From the NCBI GenBank assembly GCA_947304155.1, contig CAMZAD010000004.1, positions 1 to 64,000 on the forward strand: DNA of 64,000 nt. The letters run 5' to 3'. The DNA is from an uncultured Candidatus Saccharibacteria bacterium (GTDB lineage Bacteria; Patescibacteriota; Saccharimonadia; Saccharimonadales; Saccharimonadaceae). The notes under the pieces were generated by a model that worked only from the letters and a program-made list of their open reading frames with translations, was not told the origin of the DNA and ran no database searches. Below are positions 57,929 through 64,000 of the stretch, piece after piece; the first letter of the stretch is position 1; each line of letters opens with the position of its first letter. Made by a program: the position numbers and the translations under genes.

Positions 57929-58857
57929 TGGCTGAAGTAGCAGTTGGTAAAAGAATCAGAATCAACAAGCTTCAACAGCAAATTATGTTGGCTGTGCTTG
58001 GCGCATCGTTGGCATTTGGTGTTTGCTTAGTGTTGGTGATTTTCTTAACGAAGTTCATTATATTCAATACGAAAGTCATTTCAGAAAAAGATAAGGCGAT
58101 TGATAGCTATTATAGTGCAATTAAAAATGTTGGTATTTGTATCGACAATAACAAAGATGGTAAATATACCGATAATGAACTTGATAAATGTCAGCCAAAC
58201 GAAATTGATGTAGCTGATATTCCTGGAACATTGCGCTATAACGTTCTCGTAAATATGACAGAGAATAACGCGCTTGAATCGGTCGCACGTGATAGTCATT
58301 CAGATTGTTATGATACGAGCGGAAATAAAATCGATTTTGGCAAACGTTATGATGATGCAACTACTGATGAAGAACGTGAACATAACATGTACATGTTTAA
58401 AGTTTGTTCATCACTTAGGGTGATTCCGGATGCTTTGCCGGCATCATATAACGCGGAGGCTTTGATGTCTTCAGTGAACAAAATTTTCTTAATATCTGGT
58501 TTGCAACCTGATGGTTTGATGCCGGATAGTGGTGGTGCAAGTTTTAGCAATAATGGCGTATCACTCGTAGCAATTCCAATTACATTAACCGTAAAACAGC
58601 CTGCAACTAAGGCACAGGCTTTGCTTGATAACTTCTATAAGTCAATTCGTTTGTTTAGCTTTAAGTCAGCAAACTATAAGTGGAGTAATCAACTTGAAGT
58701 TTCTGCAACTGGTGAAGCATATTACACAAACCAAGTGAAGGCTTCAGAAACAACCAAGACAGTTTATGCCTCAAAGGAAGCTAGAAAGCAAGCTTCTGGA
58801 AATGCTGCTTTAGTCAATAACACAGTTGATGATGTTGTCAACGGAGGAGGAAATTAG
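57928..58857 (+). CDS. pilO: PilO-like pilus protein with EF-hand loop
   Basis: 309 residues. One membrane helix at about 19-42, then an external coiled and ferredoxin-like domain, in the PilO position of the operon. Residues 73-84 (DNNKDGKYTDNE) form a canonical EF-hand calcium loop with ligands at positions 1, 3, 5 and 12 and Gly at 6. It is flanked by Cys71 and Cys88, 16 residues apart. This insert is not part of ordinary PilO. Calcium binding is inferred. Confidence 0.82.
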   Translation: MAEVAVGKRIRINKLQQQIMLAVLGASLAFGVCLVLVIFLTKFIIFNTKVISEKDKAIDSYYSAIKNVGICIDNNKDGKYTDNELDKCQPNEIDVADIPGTLRYNVLVNMTENNALESVARDSHSDCYDTSGNKIDFGKRYDDATTDEEREHNMYMFKVCSSLRVIPDALPASYNAEALMSSVNKIFLISGLQPDGLMPDSGGASFSNNGVSLVAIPITLTVKQPATKAQALLDNFYKSIRLFSFKSANYKWSNQLEVSATGEAYYTNQVKASETTKTVYASKEARKQASGNAALVNNTVDDVVNGGGN

Positions 58858-58858
58858 T

Positions 58859-59167
58859 ATGAAACAATCAGATATTTTCTCAGTGATTATTATCGCAGTA
58901 GTTGGAACATTGGTAGCATTCTTTGTGACGAATTCGTTGCTTGGCGATCCAGATATGCAATATGTAACATTTAAAACAATGAATACAATTTCTCCAACTT
59001 TGATTGAGCCAGACATTGAGGTGTTTAACCCTGACGCAATTAACCCAACGGTTGAAGTTTATGTTGGTGATTGCGAGGACGTAGATAAAAACGGTATTTT
59101 GTCTCCAGAAGAAATGGCAGCTTGCGAAAAGGCTGAAGGAGATTCCAAAAACATAAATGCTTTGTAA
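58859..59167 (+). CDS. Small membrane-anchored pilus-operon protein with EF-hand loop
   Basis: 102 residues from ATG 58859, with GGAGGAGG upstream. One membrane helix at about 6-28, then a short external domain. Residues 74-85 (DVDKNGILSPEE) form a second EF-hand loop, bracketed by Cys72 and Cys89, again with 16 residues between the cysteines. It sits between pilO and pilB, where a PilP-like or minor component would be; I cannot name a family. Probably calcium-binding at the outer face of the membrane. Confidence 0.75.
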   Translation: MKQSDIFSVIIIAVVGTLVAFFVTNSLLGDPDMQYVTFKTMNTISPTLIEPDIEVFNPDAINPTVEVYVGDCEDVDKNGILSPEEMAACEKAEGDSKNINAL

Positions 59168-59203
59168 TAATCTTTTAAAGGAGATTAGACAAGAAGGGTA
59201 AAA

Positions 59204-60970
59204 GTGGCATTACTAACTAAAGAATTACAAGAACAGGTTGTAAAGCTTCTCGTTACAGAAGGGTTAGTTTCTGCTGCGCAAGTTCAAGAAGTACAGGAAG
59301 AGGTGCTAAAAACACGTCAGCCAATTTTGGCGTTTTTGACATCTCATAAATATACTGATGATGAGACAGTGAGTCATGCTACGGCTTCTGTGATGGGTAT
59401 CCCATATGTGAACTTGAATAATGTCAGAATTGAAAATGACATTCTTTTGAAGATTCCTTATGACGTGGCGGAACGCACGATGGTGGTGCCGCTAGGCGAG
59501 AAAAATGGACAGCTTTATGTAGCGATGCTTGATGCGCAGAACGTGCAATCAACAGATTACATTTCTACACTCGTGCAAAAGCCGGTTCGCACGATTATGT
59601 CGAGCGAAGCTGGGATTCGTTTGATTCTTGCGCAATATCAGGGTGATTTTACGGCGGTTAAGGATGCTGTTAAGACGACCAACCAAGAGATTTTGGCAAG
59701 TGAGCAAAAAGCGGACGTAAAAACAATTACGCAGGATTCGCCAATTTCAAAGGCACTTGTGACGATTCTTGAATATGCTGCAAAAACCAAGGCATCTGAT
59801 ATTCATATTGAACCGCTAGAAAAGTCGCTAGTAATTCGTTGTCGCGTGGATGGCGTGCTTAGGAAAATTATGGAGCTTCCAAAGACGATTGAGCCGGCAC
59901 TAGTTTCACGTATTAAAATTTTGTCTAATCTTAAAATTGACGAACATCGTATTCCGCAAGACGGCCAGTTTACTGTGATGGCAGCAGGGAAAGAGATTGA
60001 CCTTCGTATTTCAACTTCTCCAGTGGTTTGGGGTGAGCAGGTTGTGATTCGTCTTTTGGACAAGAGTGGTACAACGCTTGCAATTGAACAAATGGGTATG
60101 ACTGGTCGTGTACTGAGAATGGTTGAAAGTGGCATTTCAAAACCAAATGGTATGATTTTGACATCTGGTCCTACTGGTTCTGGTAAAACTACGACGCTTT
60201 ACGCACTAGTAAATAGAATTTTTGATGAGAAGATTAATATTGTGACACTCGAGGATCCAGTTGAGTATAAGATGGATGGTGTAAACCAGATCCAAGTAAA
60301 TGTTGACGCTGGTCTGACATTTGCGGCTGGGCTTCGTTCAATTTTGCGTCAAGACCCTGACGTAGTGATGGTTGGTGAGATTCGTGACTCTGAGACTGCA
60401 AACTTGGCAGTGCAGGCTGCACTTACTGGCCACTTGGTGTTTTCGACACTGCATACCAACTCAGCAGCTGGTATTTTGCCACGTCTTCTAGATATGGGAA
60501 TTGAGCCATTCTTGCTTGCCTCGACACTTAATACTGTGATTGGTCAGCGCTTGGTGCGTCGCGTATCGGATAAGAGGGAAGCATATACTTCAACTGAACT
60601 TGAAACAAGGGAAATTAATGAGGCGCTTGGATATGTTTTGCCAAAGACACAACAAGATGTGGCGATGGTGTCAGAAGATTTGGGCTATCCAGGCTTGCCG
60701 ATTGCAAATAATAATGGCTATACGCTCGTAAGAGGGATTGATGACCGTGATACCCCGGGCGGTTATAAAGGTCGTGCTGGTCTTTATGAAACGATTGAAG
60801 TGGATGAAGATATTCAAAAACTAGTCACAACGAGGTCAACTTCAGCCGAGATTATGAAAGTTGCAAAAGAAAAGGGCACGTTAACGATGAAGCAGGATGG
60901 GATCCTGAAAGCTCTATCTGGAATTACAACGATTTCCGAGGTTAATCGTGTGGCGTCAGACCTTGCTTAG
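59204..60970 (+). CDS. pilB: Pilus extension ATPase PilB
   Basis: 588 residues from GTG 59204 (AAGAAGGG upstream). N-terminal GspE-type domain (MshEN-like), then SDIHIEPLEK, LSNLKIDEHRIPQDGQF, Walker A GPTGSGKTTTLY, Asp box EDPVEYKMDGVNQ, Walker B LRQDPDVVMVGEIRD and His box TGHLVFSTLHTN. The usual C-terminal tetracysteine zinc site is missing: RRVSDKREAY stands where RRLCxxC is typical. Confidence 0.95.
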   Translation: MALLTKELQEQVVKLLVTEGLVSAAQVQEVQEEVLKTRQPILAFLTSHKYTDDETVSHATASVMGIPYVNLNNVRIENDILLKIPYDVAERTMVVPLGEKNGQLYVAMLDAQNVQSTDYISTLVQKPVRTIMSSEAGIRLILAQYQGDFTAVKDAVKTTNQEILASEQKADVKTITQDSPISKALVTILEYAAKTKASDIHIEPLEKSLVIRCRVDGVLRKIMELPKTIEPALVSRIKILSNLKIDEHRIPQDGQFTVMAAGKEIDLRISTSPVVWGEQVVIRLLDKSGTTLAIEQMGMTGRVLRMVESGISKPNGMILTSGPTGSGKTTTLYALVNRIFDEKINIVTLEDPVEYKMDGVNQIQVNVDAGLTFAAGLRSILRQDPDVVMVGEIRDSETANLAVQAALTGHLVFSTLHTNSAAGILPRLLDMGIEPFLLASTLNTVIGQRLVRRVSDKREAYTSTELETREINEALGYVLPKTQQDVAMVSEDLGYPGLPIANNNGYTLVRGIDDRDTPGGYKGRAGLYETIEVDEDIQKLVTTRSTSAEIMKVAKEKGTLTMKQDGILKALSGITTISEVNRVASDLA

Positions 60971-61019
60971 CAAAAATTCTTATGGTAAAATTAAATAAGT
61001 ATTAAGGGTAGGTTTTAAA

Positions 61020-62300
61020 ATGCAAAACGAAAATCCAGCAAACACAAACCCAATGATGCAACAACCTGCACCAGTGGCACCAAATCCAGTTGCGGCTATG
61101 CCGGCTGCTCCTGCTATGCCTACCGTTGAGCATTCGGCTATGAATAATGGCTCTGAAGCGGATGAAATTGCTGTTCCAACAACTGCGTCTCATGCGGCAG
61201 CAGCTGCTGCAGCGGCGACTCCAACCGCAGTTCCTTCATCTGTTAGAATTGAGATTTTGCTTGAAGAATGTATTAAGAAAAATGCTTCAGACCTTCATAT
61301 TCAGGTTGGACTCCCTCCAATTTTACGTATTGATGGTGCATTGCAACCAATTCCAAACACTCCAGTTTTGACTGAAGATATGGTTGAGAAGTTGATTTTC
61401 TCAACGCTTGATTCAATGCAACGTGAAACTTTGTCAAAAGATAAAGAGTTTGACTATTCATTTGCATTTGGTGATATCGCTCGTTTCCGTGCAAATGCCT
61501 TTAATGAAAAAGGGAATCTTGCAGCAGCATTTCGTCTAATCCCAACTAAGATGCCAACAATTGAAGAACTTGGTATGCCACAAGTTGTATCCACATTTGC
61601 AGATTACCCACGTGGTTTGGTGCTTGTGACTGGTCCTACTGGTTCCGGTAAATCTACGACTTTAGCAGCACTCGTGAATAAAATTAATATGGAAAAATCA
61701 GTCCATATTGTGACGATTGAAGACCCAATTGAGTTTACACATAAACCAAAGCGTTCAGTAGTGGTGCAACGTGAAGTTCACTATGATACCTTCTCGTTTG
61801 CACGTGCTTTGAAATCTGTGCTTCGTCAAGACCCTGATGTGGTATTGCTCGGTGAGATGCGCGATCTTGAGACAATTTCATCTGCGATTACAATTGCTGA
61901 AACTGGTCACTTGGTGCTTGCAACGCTTCATACTAACTCGGCAGCACAATCGGTTGACCGTATTATTGATGTGTTCCCAGCAGAGCAACAACCACAGATT
62001 CGTTCACAGCTTGCATCAGTTCTGATGGCGGTTTGTTCACAACGTCTCATTCCAGCAATTGGAGGTGGACGTGTAGTGGCAGCCGAAGTGATGGTTGCAA
62101 ATTCAGCTGTCCGTTCAATCATTCGTGAAGGGAAAACCCACCAGCTCGATACGACGATTCAAACTGGTGCAAACGAAGGTATGCAGACAATGGACCGCAC
62201 GCTTGCTAAGCTCGTGCAACAAGGTACGATTACTTATGATAACGCGCGTGAATGTGCAATCGATGTAAATGAATTCGATAGATTGGTAAAGGGAATCTAA
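61020..62300 (+). CDS. pilT: Pilus retraction ATPase PilT
   Basis: 426 residues. A Pro/Ala/Met-rich, probably disordered N-terminus of about 75 residues precedes the PilT core: ASDLHIQVGLPPILRIDG, Walker A GPTGSGKSTT, Walker B LRQDPDVVLLGEMRD, TGHLVLATLHTNSA, and the PilT-specific IREGKTHQLDTTIQTG (AIRNLIREGK equivalent). Indicates retractable pili, hence twitching or DNA uptake. Confidence 0.95.
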   Translation: MQNENPANTNPMMQQPAPVAPNPVAAMPAAPAMPTVEHSAMNNGSEADEIAVPTTASHAAAAAAAATPTAVPSSVRIEILLEECIKKNASDLHIQVGLPPILRIDGALQPIPNTPVLTEDMVEKLIFSTLDSMQRETLSKDKEFDYSFAFGDIARFRANAFNEKGNLAAAFRLIPTKMPTIEELGMPQVVSTFADYPRGLVLVTGPTGSGKSTTLAALVNKINMEKSVHIVTIEDPIEFTHKPKRSVVVQREVHYDTFSFARALKSVLRQDPDVVLLGEMRDLETISSAITIAETGHLVLATLHTNSAAQSVDRIIDVFPAEQQPQIRSQLASVLMAVCSQRLIPAIGGGRVVAAEVMVANSAVRSIIREGKTHQLDTTIQTGANEGMQTMDRTLAKLVQQGTITYDNARECAIDVNEFDRLVKGI

Positions 62301-62303
62301 TAG

Positions 62304-63518
62304 ATGAAGCGTTTTTCCTACAAAGCAAGGGACTCGAAGACCGGAAGGTCAGTCAGAGGCGCAATCCAGGCAGAGAATGAACGAACTGCCGGAAAGCTTT
62401 TGATTGAGCAAGGTTTTACACCAGAGTCGATTGTTGAGGAGGAAGAGGGCGGAAACTTTTTAGATAGATTCCGCAATAAGATTAGAGGGAAAGATAGGAA
62501 CGTCTTTACGAGGCAGTTTGCAACTTTGATTGGTGCAGGTTTGCCACTTTCTAACTCTTTGCGTGTAGTGGCAGAACAGACTACTTCAAAGCCAATGAAG
62601 AAAGTAATTGAAGCAATTTTGGCAGATGTTGAAGGTGGTCGTACTTTAACGCAGGCATGTTCAAAGTATCCAGAGGTGTTTAATAATTTGTATATTGCAC
62701 TTTTGAAAGCTGGTGAGGCATCTGGTACGCTTGATATGTCACTTGTGCGTTTGGCTGACCAGAACGAAAAAGACGAGAAAATGATGTCTGACATTCGTGG
62801 CGCTTTGACGTACCCAGCAATTATCATGTTGGTCATTATTGCAGTGTTGGTATTCATGGTGATTGTGGTGGTGCCACAAGTTGAGAACTTGTATCGCGAC
62901 CTTAAAAAGGATCTTCCTGGCGCAACGGCGTTCCTTGTTGGAATTTCAAACTTTATTACGTCATATTGGTATATTGTTTTGGTAGCAGTGGCGGTATTGA
63001 TTTGGTTCATTGTACAATTTGCGAAGACCGATGTTGGTAAAAGATGGATTGCGATTGGTAAATTGAATGTGCCATTGTTTAAGGGGTTATTCTTAAGGCT
63101 TTATAACTCACGTTTTGCACGTACGGCACAAAACTTGCTTTCGACCGGCGTTTCAATCCAGGATGCTTTGAAGATTTCTGGTGAAGCAGTAGGGAATATC
63201 ATGGTGCAAGAACAAATTGAAATCGTAATGGAGAAGATTAAACAAGGTAAGCCATTATCTGATTCAATGAAGGAACGTGATTATATTTTGCCACTTTTGC
63301 CGCAGATGGCAAACATTGGTGAACAATCCGGTAAGATTGATGAGATGCTCGGTAAGGCTGCGACGGTCTATGAGAACGAGCTTGATGAACAAATTCGTAC
63401 GATTTCAACTTTGATTGAGCCGATTTTGATGGTCGTAATGGCTCTTCTCGTTGGGTTCATTGTGATTGCAGTTTTGATGCCAATTTATGCAATCGTTTCT
63501 GATGTTCAAACTGGTTAA
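62304..63518 (+). CDS. pilC: Pilus inner-membrane platform protein PilC
   Basis: 404 residues. Two GspF-type domains (about 60-185 and 265-390), each followed by hydrophobic helices; FTRQFATLIGAGLPL and RTAQNLLSTGVSIQDALK are the domain starts. Coordinates PilB and PilT at the base of the pilus. The start follows the pilT stop by three bases. Confidence 0.96.
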   Translation: MKRFSYKARDSKTGRSVRGAIQAENERTAGKLLIEQGFTPESIVEEEEGGNFLDRFRNKIRGKDRNVFTRQFATLIGAGLPLSNSLRVVAEQTTSKPMKKVIEAILADVEGGRTLTQACSKYPEVFNNLYIALLKAGEASGTLDMSLVRLADQNEKDEKMMSDIRGALTYPAIIMLVIIAVLVFMVIVVVPQVENLYRDLKKDLPGATAFLVGISNFITSYWYIVLVAVAVLIWFIVQFAKTDVGKRWIAIGKLNVPLFKGLFLRLYNSRFARTAQNLLSTGVSIQDALKISGEAVGNIMVQEQIEIVMEKIKQGKPLSDSMKERDYILPLLPQMANIGEQSGKIDEMLGKAATVYENELDEQIRTISTLIEPILMVVMALLVGFIVIAVLMPIYAIVSDVQTG

Positions 63519-63525
63519 AGTAGTG

Positions 63526-63531
63526 TATAAT
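63526..63531 (+). promoter_or_regulatory. -10 box of the 63552 gene
   Basis: TGTATAAT, about 20 bases before the GTG start, with TAGGAGG in the leader. Confidence 0.55.
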
Positions 63532-63551
63532 AAAAACAAATAGGAGGTAAC

Positions 63552-64000
63552 GTGAAGAGTAAGATTGAAAGAAAAACGAGGATTATGCCGCTTGTTGGTA
63601 TTTTTTCGGGTTTTTTCTTGCTCGCGCTAGTTACTGCATACTTCTATTCACCAGTGAAGAAGAGTTTTGCTGATAACAAAACTAGCAATTATACTTTTAG
63701 TGTTGATGTTTTACCAGCTCTCTCGTTGTCTGCAGTTGATGATGTATCGTTTAGTTTTAATAATACCACGAGTGGTGAGTTTCAATCTAAGCCAGCAAGT
63801 ATTGTTGTCACGGCTAATATGCCAATGGGGTATAATCTGTATTTTTCGACGATAGACAAAGGAACTAGTTTAGTGAATCCAAAGTCTCCAACTCAAATCG
63901 TTTCAGACTTCACTAATGGCATTACAAGTGCCAATATGCCAGATAATAACTGGGGTGTTTCGGCTGATAACGAAACATTTGATAAAATTATGGGTCTTGA
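63552..64000 (+). CDS. N-terminal part of a secreted protein homologous to the 21102 surface protein
   Basis: Runs off the window after 149 residues. GTG start with TAGGAGG nine bases upstream. Basic N-terminus and hydrophobic segment (about 12-31) ending near SFADN as a signal peptide, then a beta-sandwich domain with PALSLSAVDDVSF, MGYNLYFST and ITSANMPDNNWGVS. This domain matches residues 45-150 of the FISUMP protein at 21102 along its whole visible length, so a FISUMP domain probably lies beyond the end. Confidence 0.8.
   Translation, partial: MKSKIERKTRIMPLVGIFSGFFLLALVTAYFYSPVKKSFADNKTSNYTFSVDVLPALSLSAVDDVSFSFNNTTSGEFQSKPASIVVTANMPMGYNLYFSTIDKGTSLVNPKSPTQIVSDFTNGITSANMPDNNWGVSADNETFDKIMGL

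Noticed and set aside
62318-63010. 230-residue frame antisense to pilC
   Set aside because: It is the complement of a strongly conserved gene, has no ribosome site or recognisable domain, and its length follows from codon bias of pilC.

Overview
The window reads as a chromosomal segment of a Candidatus Saccharibacteria (TM7, Patescibacteria/CPR) genome. The basis is a combination of features: a PilM-N-O-B-T-C type IV pilus locus with prepilin peptidase, secreted proteins carrying the FISUMP domain, a DnaG primase lacking all zinc ligands, a reduced salvage-type metabolism, and compact single-copy information-processing genes. TGA is used as a stop (the polY gene ends in TGA overlapping the next ATG), so the Gracilibacteria/Absconditabacteria code is excluded. 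The assignment is inference; no rRNA gene is present to confirm it.

Layout. 1-3.8 kb: the end of a pilin-like gene, dnaG, and three small genes of unknown function. 3.8-5.8 kb: groES-groEL under a CIRCE operator. 5.8-7.2 kb: two orphan genes. 7.2-9.4 kb: a MurE-type ligase convergent with a degenerate Mur-ligase-like gene. 9.5-12.2 kb: tRNA-Ser and tRNA-Arg flanking an accessory patch with a DUF1704/MATCAP-type metallopeptidase. 12.3-17 kb: HIT protein, undecaprenyl-phosphate sugar transferase, valS. 17-21 kb: polY with its small partner, a DUF1653 protein, a 515-base gene-free stretch with hairpin repeats, an orphan transposase N-terminus and a FemAB-type ligase. 21-27.6 kb: FISUMP surface protein, tsaD, a MacB-type ABC pair, an LCP ligase. 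27.6-30.7 kb: tRNA-Ser followed by three orphan genes. 30.8-35.1 kb: pyrG, argS, orn, yjbR-like. 35.1-39.4 kb: mscL, prepilin peptidase, xer recombinase, a membrane protein, ndk, tRNA-Asp. 39.5-47.4 kb: GT39-like transferase, pyk, pgk, DUF4422 glycosyltransferase, a beta-helix surface protein. 47.5-53 kb: heterodimeric ABC exporter, tdk, tmk, ung. 53-64 kb: rpoD, a VirB2-like small protein, a DAG-kinase-like protein, then the pilus assembly operon and a second FISUMP-type surface protein running off the end.

How the parts work together. The pilus machinery (PilM/N/O, a small EF-hand protein, PilB, PilT, PilC, plus PilD elsewhere) and the secreted adhesin-like proteins fit a host-attached epibiont. 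The Mur ligases, FemAB, LCP and sugar-transferase genes build and decorate the envelope. tdk, tmk, ndk and pyrG salvage nucleotides, while pgk and pyk are lower glycolysis. 

Expression falls into two visible classes. Many housekeeping genes have an extended -10 box (TGNTATAAT) only 6-8 bases before ATG, which predicts leaderless mRNAs. The orphan genes instead tend to have long leaders, strong Shine-Dalgarno sites and hairpin terminators. Two of these leaders share a motif, TGGTGG-N9-GTACGTTA, at the same distance from the -10 box. The most notable protein-level observation is a pair of consecutive pilus-operon proteins carrying an EF-hand calcium loop bracketed by cysteines with identical spacing.
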